Source: Chenopodium formosanum
Taxonomy: Eukaryota; Streptophyta; Magnoliopsida; Caryophyllales; Amaranthaceae
Length of the DNA stretch: 64,000 nucleotides
Direction: 5' to 3'
Assembly (NCBI GenBank): GCA_024500155.1
Contig: CM044872.1
Location: 55,929,460 to 55,993,459 of the forward strand
This document shows, in pieces, positions 46,470 through 59,200 of the stretch (positions are counted from its first letter, which is position 1; each line of letters opens with the position of its first letter). A program made the translations under genes and the position numbers. The notes below the pieces were generated by a model, which was given only the letters and a program-made list of their open reading frames with translations, searched no databases and was not told the DNA's origin.

Positions 46470-49400
46470 TTAGTATATAATTGAGTTGAGTGATATACGG
46501 TGATAAGAGTATTGGACTGGAACCGGTGTTAACTGTTGTTAAAGTTATTATTCCGTATATATACGAAACTTGATTTTATGTTGATGAATTTGTTTGGTAT
46601 CCCCATTATTTTAGATTTTTTAATGTTGAGACTATAAATATTGTATGGTACAAGTTACATTGTATGTATAATGAAATTTTGAATTAGATTAAATTTTTTA
46701 TAAACAACCCAAAAAAACAAAGAAAAGAATTGGAAACTACTTTAATCCAATATGCAAACTATAAGTAACACTAAACTGCTAGAAACGGTTTATAACTTAG
46801 CTCAATTTATTCTTTTTGAATTAAATTAGTCCAAGAGATAGTGAATGTTTAATAAATCGATCAAACTCAATTGATTCATTTCCTTGCATGATTTTGGCAA
46901 GAGAATGACGAAGTTTGCTCCAATTTATAAATTCATACATTCATCCAAAGTTATGTACTTGTTCATTTGACATTCTTTCTAACAATTGTACCATGACTTA
47001 TAATTCACAATATAAATAATTTCTCTAGTACGTTGGAGTTAGAATTTAATGGTATAAAATTCTAAAATTAGCTTAAAACCCATACAGTCAACTAAAGTAT
47101 TGTATCAGTTTGTTTCATGATTTCAGCCATTTTTCTTTGTCTTAGTATGATTGTCTACTTTATAGTCAAAGATGCATTTTTTTTCATGTACAACTTTTCA
47201 TCAAAATATAGCTCAATTTTTTAAAGATTATATTCTTATAATATCAATTTTACTCAATTTTTTGTACTCCGTAGTACTAATAACTTAATGTGCATTAAAT
47301 ACTTTATGAATTCCAATTTTAAAGTTCAGGAAAAAAGTAACATGCATTTTGCAGTGTATACATGTTTTTAATTCAACAAAGTAAATCTGAGCTAAAATGC
47401 TTGACTTTGATTTGGCTTGATTGTGAGTCAGTGTTCAAGAATTTGAGGCTTTCCTTGATTTTGTTTAGCTCACGGGTCTGAGCTGTAGGTATTGACCTTT
47501 TACAAATTGTACTCATGGCTACAATTTCGAAGTGTTGAAACAACTTTATATCATCTTGAATGGCGAGCCGGCGAATCCCTCTTCAGAACTCAATAATATC
47601 TCAAAATCACTATTATATTTCTCTTGAGTTTTAATGACTATTTCGAATAAAATTTCTCAAATTTAGACTCAGTTTTGACCTAAAGTACGTAAAAGTATGA
47701 AGCATTTTGTAACTGTCAACAAGTGATAAATTGATCAAAAAGAAACTAAGTAATTCAAACTTGAACTAGATTGGACACTTACCTAAAATGACCCAAACTC
47801 TGAGTTTCTTAATTGAAAAGGAGTCATTTATCAAGTCACCGGAGCTTGTAGTGCATGATTCAGTCTTTGAAAGTCATGCTAAACCAAGCTATTTATATGA
47901 TTTGTAAGCATATATAACAAAAACTTTGTATATGTTAATGACATAAAATAAAATATATCACCACAAGAAATTAGAGAGATCATCATATAATAGATTGTAC
48001 CAATGATGAACTAGAATAGTAACTCGATCAATTCCTAATCAATATTGTCTTGACCTCAAGAAACCCAAAAACCTTGATATTAACCTTTGCGTTACTTGAT
48101 AAATGCCTAAATCAAATTCAGCTTTGAACAATATGTAGTAAATCCAAACCAAACCAGATATATTGTATACTGACCTTTATAAGAACAACCTTTTATTTTC
48201 ACCCTTACAAACGCATGTACCTCGTGAGTTTTTTATTTATTCTTTTAGTAATTATTATAATGTTACAAACTAAACAAGATTAGTCATATACTTATCACTT
48301 AAAGAAAGATTAACATAAATACATTTGTAGTTTTGTACGAGTACATCATTATAAGTAATAAATAAATGAGGGAGAAACTATATGTGTATAACTTCCACAT
48401 GCTAATGTAAGGCAACAAGTATTTTATATTTCCAATTCCAAAAAACCCAAGGTCATGTATATGCAAGTGTAAACTTATGAGACACTACTTTGATTAAGAG
48501 GAATATTTACAAGTAGCATATACTTGTATAATACTTGTAATTTATAAAGCAATCCCCTACATAAATTAAGTATAGGTAAGTGATGAATCTATGAGTAAAA
48601 TCCAAGGTATTGGTTTTTTGGGGAATCGAAGGCATGTATTTGTCTCCCTTAAACTGGAAGTTTGTTTCTTCAAGATTGCACACATGACATCATCCACGAT
48701 GCCCCTTTTGTAATGTGATAGAATTCTAAACAAAAAATTTTGTTTGCAAGTCGTTGAACCCTAAGCTTACTCAACATCTAGTATAACATTTTTGGAGTTG
48801 CAAGAGAGCAATCATTATTATCGTCCCCATTTTAACTTGGCCATTTCCACGAGTTCGATTCTGATAGCGTATCCCCTTATACATAGGGCTAAACATTTCA
48901 TATAGAGAAACCAAAAGTTAACACTGATGTCATGCTTGGAGACCAACTTAACCAAAAGTTTGAAGTTGATTAGATTTATATTCAATCAGATTTGCTTACA
49001 AACTCATGAAAGAGATCAATATTTATCATTTTCTTAATCAACGTCTATCTTACCTGTATAAATTGAATTAGTAAGGTACTTGAACCCTACTTAAACTTGC
49101 TTCTTGTTAATTTCCACTGTCTTTAAGTCAAAATTGTGACTATATAATTTTTTTGAACCAAACTATTATTTTACCATAAAAGTTGTAAGCTAACAATACA
49201 AGTTATACAACTCAAACAGATTAGAATGTGTTCAACCATGCAAGTTCACTATGCCATTTATGGTGGTAGAAACACAACCTTTCGGATTTCAGACCAAGTA
49301 ATATTCTACCTGAACACAAAACTGCAGAAGTGACCACCTATCAGGCATAGAAGATGATTAGATGGGTGCTATAACTTCATTTAGTTACATTCATATGTAA

Positions 49401-49790
49401 TGAATTCCAGCCTGCAGGACGAAACAAAATACAGCTATATTGTTCGATCTTGATCAATAGAGGTATTCCCAGAAGGCTATACCACTTGCATTTGATCATG
49501 AGTCCAAAGTCGAAAACTGCCCAGCATTCCGTGCTAGCAAAACATTCTTGAGTGGCATATCGCCCAAAACAATAAGTGGCTACCTCAAAGAAATGCCAAA
49601 CTAACAATCAAATTCATAGATTTATCTCATACATTACAAGCTAGCTAATTTATCTAAAGAGCAAAAATTACATGCAGAAAAAGGGTTACCTCTAATGCAT
49701 AAAATGAATGTACAAGAATTTTAAAAAACCCAGCTACCACTAATATGGTACAGGAAAATCATATTCAATACAGCAATCCATTAGTCAGAT

Positions 49791-52700
49791 TTAGCTCTTT
49801 TGATGTTTCCCCACGTATGCCTGCAAGAGCACAAATTAGGTTCAGTTGAGTTTCGCTAGCTTTTGCTTCTATGAAAGAGATTCTGCAATATCTATGATAG
49901 CAGGATCTAAAGGTGCAAATTTGAAAACAGAAACTCACCTGTACAAGTTTGTCAATTTTTTGCTTGGAGCACGACAGATACAAGTCAATTTTCTCTTTCG
50001 TTTGAGGAATTTGAGGCCCTAGTGTCTCTGTAACTTTGTCAACCACTTTCTTCACTATTGTCTTGTAGGCATCTTTGCTTACATGACCATCCTTCCATGA
50101 AGGCTTTAAAAGCTCCTTCACAAACTCTGCTAATGCAAATTTGAATTGACGGAGTCCCTTTGTATCTTTCAGCTTTTTATCGTCATCAGCTCCATCATCT
50201 GCACCCGTATCCTGAGAAGGCCCGTTTTCCAGCGCCTTAATTATTCCTTCATCTGTTGTTTTGCCATATTTCTCATCCTTGGATGCTGCAAGAGGCTCTT
50301 GCTGAGTCACATTATCCTTGTTACATATTTCATTCTTAGAGATGTTCTGCTCAACACTCGACAAATGATTACCCAAGTTTGGCATCTTTGGCTCAACGCT
50401 ATTACATAAAGGATCATATGGCTTTAGTGCTTCAGGAGCTTGATTTAGCTGGATTGTAGCAGCAGAAACTGGAGGAACAGGTTCTGCTATGTCAGGTGGG
50501 TTAGACAAACTACAGGGAGTAACAGCAGTCGAAAACTGTGAAAGCTGCTGCCTGCTTTCAAGTAGTTGGGTCAGAGAAGCGGTGAGATGGGAGAGTTGTG
50601 CCAGTTGCTCATTGCTAACAGAGCTATGAGCAGTAGCAGATTCTGGAGCAACTTCAGATGAAGCTAAACTGACCACGTGAGACCCATCAACCTTTTTATC
50701 CAAAAAGGCCGATGGATTATGCGAAACTTGCCTTTGCATTGCCTCTCCTTGAGAAAGATGTGAAGGTGGAGACAACTGACCCTGTCCAGCATTCTGTGAT
50801 GGGAGTGACAGCTGATTTTGTCCAGAGGAAGGAAGTCCAGGAAATGGCAGCTGAATTTGTCCGGGGGGAGGAGGTCCAGGGAGGGGCAGCTGATTGTGTC
50901 CAGGGGGAGGAGGTCCAGGGAGCGGCAGCTGATTTTGTCCAGGGGGAGGAGGTCCAGGGAGTGGCAGCTGATTTTGTCCTGGGGGCGGATGTGAAGAGAG
51001 TGACGGCTGATTTTGTCCAGGAGGAGGATGCGAAAAGAGTGAGAACTGACTTTGTCCAAGAGGAGATTGTGGAGGGATTGACAGCTGATTTTTTCCAGGA
51101 GGATGCGAAGGAATTGATGGCTGACTTTGTCCAGGAAGAGAATGAGAAGGGAGTGACAGCTGAGTTTGCCCAAGTGGGGGATTTATGTTTGTATTAGGGC
51201 GAACATTGACACTCTGATCAGGCTGAAAATTATCTTGCCCTTGTGGGAGATTCAATGGTTGATTCTGAACAATACATGAGCCATCATGATCTCGAACATC
51301 TCTCCTTCCCCCAGAATTCAACATAGGTTTATTATCCTTATAATCTGGATTCTGGTCAGCAAAAGGATCATGAAATACTTTCTGTTCCTGGAATCCAGCT
51401 TGGTAATGCTTCTCATATGAAGCTTCTCCAGCCACATCTTGCTGAACATCTGAAAAAGAAATGTTAGGTGCAGTTTGTGAAGATGAAGGGTTCAAGCCCT
51501 GCTGTTTAATATCCCGAGGAGAAATCTCCATATCACCAGAAAAATTTTCCGTCAAGCCAGGGACGGTATTTTCTATCTTCCACTGAAGTCCCTGCTTTTT
51601 GTCCTGGATCTGAGATTTGCCTAAATTAGTCGATATTTCTCGTGTTTGTTTTATGTCTAGCATATCATGGCTCCAACAATCATCCCCAGGTCTTGATCCA
51701 GCCATGTCTTTGGCCACTTCTGTGATCTCATTTTTATCATCTTCCCAACCATGCGCTGCAGGATTATTAGGTACTGTAGTAACATCACACCAACTTGGAC
51801 CATCCCAACCTCGGTCACCCTCATATTTATGGTCTGGACCCCTCCCATCACCTTTATATCTTGCTGTAGTCATTTCTTTCCTTTCATTCTTGTCCTCTCC
51901 CCAACCTTGCACTGCTGGAACAGTTGAGACAGCAGTCGCATCACTCCATCTTGGACCTTCCCAAACCTGGCCACCCTCACTTTTATGGTCTGGGCCGCGC
52001 CTATCACCTCGGGACCTCCTATCTGGACTATATATTTCCTGAACCTGATGAGAAAATTTGCAACGAGTTCCATTACGGCAATTTCCAGCAGCAAAAAACT
52101 TGCATGGAGTTTCACCTCTTTTAGGAGGCTCAAATTCATGATTTCGGTCAGGATAAGTATCCCTCCGTCTGTGATCAAGATCACGATAGGTATCCCTACT
52201 TCTATGATCATGTTCAGGATAGATATCTCTACTTCGAAGGTCATGATCTCGGTTCCTGTAGACATCTTCAACTCCTTTATCAAACACATCAGCAGCAGAA
52301 TCATCATGCACATACCTGCACGAATCACCTCTTCTACACCTACCCTTCAAAAATTCGTTACAGATACGAGCAGATTTTTCAGTCCTTGTAGCACAGTCTT
52401 TGGTGTCATCAGGAGAATATCTTGAACCTCCAGTCTTTCGTTGTCTACTTTCCCAATCTTCTGGTGAGCTGCATTCCAGTCGCCTATTATCATACATTTC
52501 ATCCTGGTGAAGAAAATGACAGCTACTCCCTCTCCTGCATCTTCCAGAAGAAAAATCTCTACATATTTGAGCTGGAACTCCAGATCTGCTAATACTCCTA
52601 TCATTCACTGCTGGCTCCCGTCTAAAATTATGAGCTGGACTCTGGCTCCGGCTCCTGCTCCTGCTCTTACTAATCCTAGACATCAAACCAAATCTTAGGA

Positions 52701-53399
52701 GATTAGGAAAAAAAAAAAAAAAAAAAAAACCCCTTTAAGCATCTAGCACAAGAAGCTGATAACAGAAGGGAGACATGAATCAAATGGTAAAGGGTAAACT
52801 ACAAGTTTAAAGTGAATGATTGTCTACCCCTTGTTTGAACATATTAACCACTTTGAAAAACCTAGTCTACAATATTTGATGTAGGATATAACAATAAAAA
52901 GATGAAACAAGAAAAAAAAAAGTGCCTGTTAGATCTATGGAAGAGAATAGGATATCAATCAAAATTCTAATTACAAAATCCAAAGGAAACATAAAAAGAA
53001 CAGGACATGGCATCTTACAAGTCGTACCGGTGTGATCGACCCCAACCATTCCTGGGGGACCGACTTGAATGCCGAGGTCTCCATTCATCTAGTCCTGGAG
53101 AGATTCTTGTGCAATTACCTTCTCTATCCCAAGTCATTGCGCTTTCTTTGCTGCGACTATCGTGTCTACGTGAACCTCTATCAGGTGAAAGGGGCTCTCT
53201 AGGCTGTCAATTGAAATTATCATCTACAAAGTCAGCTTAATATAACAAAAATTACCCCTAAACAAGACCATTAACCTATTCCGTCATGAAAAAAACTACC
53301 TACCCTCCGTGTCTGAGCCCTATCATAAAAGTTTTCAGGTAGTGCTTCAGCATCTTTATGGTCCCATTTTGAATGGCGTCTCTTGCTACTTCCACTCAT
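49791..53399 (-). CDS. CCCH zinc-finger RNA-binding protein (AtC3H38-like)
   Basis: Four coding exons: 53399-53304, 53203-53028, 52693-49939, 49820-49791; 1018 aa, against about 680 for Arabidopsis C3H38. N-terminus MSGSSKRRHSKWDHKD and an SR-rich stretch (SKSRSRSRSQSPAHNFRREP) match the group. Three zinc fingers of C-x7-C-x5-C-x3-H form: near residues 135-153 (CRDFSSGRCRRGSSCHFLH), 202-220 (CNEFLKGRCRRGDSCRYVH) and 288-306 (CKFFAAGNCRNGTRCKFSH). Then low-complexity sequence with a 13-residue Pro/Gln repeat, and a conserved C-terminal helical domain (FKFALAEFVKELLKPSWKDG, YKTIVKKVVDKVTETLG, KIDKLVQ|AYVGKHQKS). SR and CCCH parts suggest a nuclear mRNA-processing protein; no defined target is known to me. 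A 5' UTR exon (53400-53444) with an acceptor at 53445 is likely. The final exon codes for only nine residues plus stop. Confidence 0.87.
50810..51175. repeat. 39-bp coding minisatellite (13-residue unit)
   Basis: The unit encoding GQNQLPLPGPPPP repeats with a 39-bp period, near-identical in three central copies and diverged outside, about nine copies in all. It accounts for part of the length over C3H38. Confidence 0.85.
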
Positions 53400-55744
53400 T
53401 TCTCCAGATAAAATAGCAGGATCCTGATTACTCAAATGTGAGCTCTGCAAGAAGCATTGAAAGAATAAAAGGTTAGTTATATAATTAAGATATTTCAAAC
53501 ATAAAAATGCTCTTTTTTTTCTTTTTTTTTAGTAGAAATAAAACTGCTTTTACAATTAAAAAAAAAACTGTCAAGACAAGACATATTAAGCAGAGGTATT
53601 CATTCCTTCTCAATCTGTCCATAAACGGAAGCAAGCAAATATGGTTTACAAATGATGTATACTACCATGTAAAATCAATATCAATATAAATGTAACAAAC
53701 TTCAAACTCATAAAACTTTCAAGCAAGTCAAAGTTTGGTCACTATTCATTAGCCCCAGAGTCACTTACAGAGGTCGAGTTTAATCACTAATTCCTCTGTC
53801 CAGTTAAGAGACAGGTTGGCTATACACACAAGTGTGAAACATCCAAAAGCAATTAGCTTACACTATAAGCATATTTGACAAAGCAATCAGCATATCTTCC
53901 AACTGGCCATACTAGTACTCATTTCTGAGTCCCCTCTCTTCATATTATAGCGTATAAAGACAGCAAAAAAAATGAAGAAAAAGTAAGTAAACAGATCTGC
54001 AAGTGGGGTTCAAAAGGTTATTGTTCCTTCACGTGCTTGTACAATATTTTCTCAAAACTATTTAGTTTGTCAATCTCCTCAATTTACCTTCAATTGGAAG
54101 TTTGAAACCCTGCATATCAACAAAACTAATTTTGGAAAGAGGTTGTACTGAATTACTGATAATAGGCTAGAATGTTGGGAGAAAAAACAGAGCAATTTCA
54201 GCTGCTATATATGATGCAGGCAAAAGGGATACCCAAGGCGAAGGTTGTACTGAATTACTGATAATAGGCTAGAATGTTGGGAGAAAAAACAGAGCAATTT
54301 CAGCTGCTATATATGCAGGCAAAAGGGATACCGAAGGCGAAGGTTGTACTGAATTACAGATAATAGGCTAGAATGTTGGGAGAAAAAACAGAGCAATTTC
54401 AGCTGCTATATATGACGCAGGCAAAAGGGATACTGAAGGCGAAAAGCACCATTTCCAATTAAATTCCAGTAAAGAGACACCTGCCTTCCTGTAAATTAGA
54501 TGTTAAACAAAGAGGGAAACCTTTCTTTCAAAAAAGAGGGAAAGCTGTCCTCGATAAAAGAGCAGCTAATGACCCTATCCCCGGTCTCCCCTCCCCAGAA
54601 AGAATAACTGAAACTGTCTCCAAAAAGAAAGCCCTAGGATAGAATAAATTATAAAATTGAGTAATTACACATTAATTTTGAATAAGCATCTTCTCATCAA
54701 GCATTGATCAATCATAAGAGCCCATGAGGTGAATAATTAATATCTCGTATATTAATATCCATGGTTAGAAAATACGAATCCGGTTCAATATCATGTTGTC
54801 ATAATGTCATGGGAATAAATGATGTGTTGATTGTAGACCACATCGCAGTTCTCACAACACAAATTTGATTTCAAAGTCTTTTAGGATTTTAAAATAGGTA
54901 TACACTATTAAAGTAATTAGAATAGATTATAAGGGGCTTAAAGCAATTAGTGGGAAGACATGGGGAATCCTTCATTTGAGTTAAACAAATAATTTGATGT
55001 TCATATGAGATTATGGGTTGTTGAACACCCAATACTAAATTGAATGATTTTGGTTTTGTTAATTAAAATCCTTTAAAATTCGGCCAACCTAAAATGATAC
55101 AAATGTATATTTGAACCACCCTAACATGTGCTTTCTCTATTTATTTATTTATTTATTTTTTATGTTCTACTCAATTACTATAAATACGCAATTTAAAAAA
55201 GTATCGAAAAATGTGCTTGGATGTAAGATAAAGTAGGTAAAATGATGTAAAAATGTGGATTTGTGTAAGTAAATAATGTGAGTGAGTGTAGAAAGGTGTA
55301 ATAATTGTCGTGTTGAAAGCCATGAAAGGGAAAGACGGTAGAAGGGATAAATCAAAAATAGAATGAAGTAAAGTGAGTGCAAAAAGAGAGAAGGTTTTGT
55401 GTGAGTCCGTTTTACGTAAATCCAGTTTATAATGTATACTCCCACCCTCTACCTACTGTCACTACCAGCAACCTTCTCCCTCCCAACCCCCGGCGCCGGC
55501 GACCCTCCCCCACCTTTTCCGGCTTTTCAAACTTATCACTCTGAATTATGAAACAGAACATTTGAAGTTACCCCAAAAAAGCTTCAATTATCTCAAACCC
55601 CATTACTCTCTAAATTCAACAAGATTTCAAGAACCCAAATACTCCGTGTTCTTCATTCATCAATTTCTCATAATTGAAGAAACCCAATTCACGGACCCCC
55701 AACTTTCTCTCTCCTGTTAAAACTTACATGGTGGGTTTTTCTAA
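53400..55744. other. Upstream region of the CCCH gene
   Basis: Holds the probable 5' UTR exon of the CCCH gene at 53400-53444, the 102-bp tandem array, and AT-rich sequence. The part near 55440-55730 is C/T-rich like a plant leader and may be a promoter shared by the CCCH gene and the orphan exon at 55745-55921. Confidence 0.4.
54141..54441. repeat. About 102-bp tandem repeat, 3 copies
   Basis: GGTTGTACTGAATTACTGAT begins units at 54141, 54243 and 54342 (periods 102 and 99). Each contains AGCAATTTCAGCTGCTATAT and CAGGCAAAAGGGATAC. Copies are almost identical. Confidence 0.93.
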
Positions 55745-55921
55745 ATTACTTTACTAATTTCTTTTTTGTTCTTCTTTGCTCTTGTTCTTCTTGCTATTGT
55801 GGATACCATATTACCTTCTGCTTTGTTCTCTGCTTCATCTCCTTTTCTATCTCCTCAATCGCTGTCTTCCCATCGTTGTTGCAGTACTACACCGGACGAA
55901 TTAGCGGCCGAGAAATGGATG
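55745..55921 (+). pseudogene. Orphan first exon of a secreted/membrane protein
   Basis: 59 codons open after a TAA: a hydrophobic leader ISFLFFFALVLLAIVDTILP and then SSHRCCSTTPDELAAEKWM, ending exactly at ATG|GTAAGG, a strong donor in phase 0. No ATG lies in this frame; an ATG at 55728 is in another frame and would match only after a one-base shift (MVGFSKLL then this frame). No later exon is recognisable; an (AT)n tract and 18-bp repeats follow within 50 bp. Either a sequence error hides the start, or it is the 5' stub of a broken gene. Family not recognised. Confidence 0.4.
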
Positions 55922-55965
55922 GTAAGGACAAAACTAACATAATACCTTATATATATAACCTAATA

Positions 55966-55970
<5 letters not shown>

Positions 55971-56040
<70 letters not shown>
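55971..56040. repeat. (AT)n microsatellite
   Basis: About 35 TA units directly inside the 18-bp repeat region. Confidence 0.98.
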
Positions 56041-56041
<1 letters not shown>

Positions 56042-56277
56042 CCTAATTTCTGACAATTATAATGTAATTTCTGATACTTATTATCTAATATCTGACCATT
56101 ATAATCTAAGTTCTTACAATTAAGTTCTGTTATCTAACAATTATTATCTAATACCGAATAAGTATAATCTAAAATCTGACCATTATTATCTAATTTCTGA
56201 CACTTATAATCTAATATCTGATATTTATAATCTAATATCTGACTATTAGTATCTAATTTCTCACAATTAAAATTATT
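56041..56277. repeat. Degenerate 18-bp tandem repeat, about 13 copies
   Basis: Variants of TATAATCTAATATCTGAC and TATTATCTAATTTCTGAC follow each other; a copy also precedes the (AT)n tract (ACCTAATATCTGA at about 55959), so the microsatellite probably grew within the array. Confidence 0.85.
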
Positions 56278-59200
56278 TTTCCTAAAAAAAAATTTCCCTT
56301 TGTATGACCGGACTCACGTGAGTTTGTTCTACACAAAACTTTTACCAAAAAAAAAAAGGATTAAAATGAAAAGTGAATAGAACAAAAAAGAATGGAGGGT
56401 GTACATTGGTGCATGATTTTGCATTTTCCAAAGATGGCATGCCATTAGAACTTATTTATGTCACTTCAAAATTTATCTATTCTATTCACATTATAAATAT
56501 TTTATTAGTAAACATGAGTTTTCTTCATTTAAACACGATGTTAATCATTAATAACCATTAGTTTCATACAACAAATATAACAATGAATCATTAAAAATAG
56601 TTTTAATCATTAAACATTAGTTTCAGTCAATGAAAACTAGTTTTGATTGTAAAATTAGTTTTTATTTAAGTTTAATTAATATTATTGTTAATTGTCAAAA
56701 TGGGCTTAATTGCATTAGCATTAATAGGAGAGCATCATTCCTATATTGTATAAGATAAAATAATAATTACCCAACATACACACTAATGTGCAATTACAAG
56801 GCTACTAATTTTTTAAAAAAGAGGTTCTTTCTAAAAAAAAATTACAATGTTTGAACTTCGAAGCATAACCAAATCATCCCTATTTCCTCATATTTGCCAC
56901 CAATAATAGTGATTTGTTCATATAAAAGCTACCTTGCCCCGTTTCTTTTCATTCTTTTCAACTTCTTCGAATAAGAGAGGCGCCACAATTTCTAATATGA
57001 CTTCATTAGACCTCCGCCACTACGCAAATGAACGGACAATCACATACAAGCACCACCAATAGCCAAGTCTTGCTTCTTGCTAGTGATAGTGTACAACGAT
57101 TTTGAATAACATTTGATTATTGGAAAGTTTTGGGCATCCTCTTAAGCACATAAGGCCATTTACCACAAGTAGACTTAAAATATTGTAGGCTTCTCATGTA
57201 CCCTCTTTATTAGAAGTGCTCACAAGTAGACTTAAAATTCTATACCCTCTTTATTAGAAGTGTTACACAAAGAATAATTCACTTCATCTTTTCAAGCTAA
57301 AGCTTTATCAACAAGCGCCATTGCTTTCTTAGCCTCTTCGTGAAACGGTTTCCATAACAATGGATGGCCATTTTACAATCCAATAAACTCAAGCCAAGCA
57401 TGGTTGAAGAGGAAATTATTCACCAAGAATGCTCATAATAAATGGCATATTCAACTTCATTCCCATGTACCTCTTCCCCGTTGTTGCTTCATAAAAAACC
57501 ATATCACTACAGTTTGTCAAACAACTTTTCTTCTTAATCTTGATATGCGGCCATTTACAATAAATTAAAACACCTTTTTATTGAAACCGATCACCTTATG
57601 TATCCATGTTCGGGCCTCCACTTTAGCTTCGAAACATTAGTACAGAATGATGTTGCTCGTATGACGTGTGAAGGTTTACAAGCTTGTCGAAAGATCATTA
57701 CTCCTAAGTTCCAAAAATGAACCAATCGAACGTCACACAATATCGATTCGAATTTGGCGCCTCTCTCGGTTCGATTGTCATTTCTAATAAGGACCTAATT
57801 CTTTGAAAACAGGATGCTCCGAGATGGAAATGTTAGCCAACCCAACCATAACACTAAACTTTTTTTGTGTTTAATTCAATATGGGATAGGGGCTCTAATC
57901 ACGCCACTTAGTTATTCCTCCATTACAGCAAACTTATCATCAATATTAGACATATTAAGGTAGGAAATTTCGATTTTTAAGAAAAGGTAGGATATTGAGT
58001 TTCAACCTTTCATAATACACTATCACTTTACTTTAAGCTACAGTCCATGTAACACAAATTAAGGCTTTACCCATAACTAACAACCATCAATTCTTTTGTA
58101 AGGAGATTGATAGTTCACTTCAAACTCAATTTCAACTTCCACATCAATCTCTCCATTCTCCTAGCATAATCGTTTAATAGTCCAAATCATTATCCACTCC
58201 ATTTTAAATTTCTTTGACAACTCAACCATCCAAAATGGGGAATATCATCATCCAGGAGCAGTGGAGATCTAAAAACCTTTTGAAATAAAGAGCTGGGAAG
58301 AAACCACCTAGTGACCAAGGTGTAAAGAATTATTGCTACATTAATCTCCTCCAAAACTTACATACTTTTGCCTTTGACAAAGGCTAAAAATGATCCAACA
58401 ACCCATCCACCATAAGCAACAAATACTAATACATGGATAAACCCCAAATCAACATCTCTTATACCAAAATTAGTAAAATCTCCCAAAATATAGTAGGCCC
58501 TATTCTTGTTCTAGAGCTTATGAGCACTGGAGAGCAAATTTCAGCAAAGCAAAGCTGGTGTTAGCAAAGCGGCTTATTTATACTCAGCAAAGCAGACGAC
58601 TACATCATCTCAAAAGAGTAGGGCCTTATATGTAACCTCCCTTTTATTGAAGCTCCTCTTGTGTGCTTTGTGTTCGATTTGCATTTTCACGTAAGATAAT
58701 CATTTACACCTAAAGTGTGCCAAACTCAGTGCCAGTCCCAAGCCTAGATATAGGAGGGTTACGATAGGTCGGTAATAGTGTAAAACTGTCACATCACTTG
58801 ACATGAGCCCAATGATTGAGAGTAGGTTTAGGATGGGCGACCTCATGTGAAGTACTCATGTTGGTTCATGCAGCCCAGCCAGCCAGCCAGCCTAGCCCAC
58901 TTATGGGATATTCATTTACCCCCGCTTTATCAAGTATAACCTTTAGCCTTACCTTTACAAATTGTAACACAAGTAATACTATAATGAGATTAGCACATTT
59001 CTTGAATTTTCACGCCCAAAGTCTTACTACCTAATATAATAGTTAAAGTAAGACTTTGGGATTTGATCCAAGCTCCCATTACCACCAAAGGACCCAATAT
59101 ACATGGACTTAGCAAATAGCATTAGCTTCCTGAAATTGATGTCCTTGATGTCTAAAATAATCATAAGCACATGTTCAAAGCATCATTCACCATTCATTCG

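Noticed and set aside
50712..51197. 161-codon plus-strand frame with VQGEEVQG-type repeats
   Set aside because: Antisense shadow of the 39-bp repeat in the CCCH gene; the repeat keeps all frames open.
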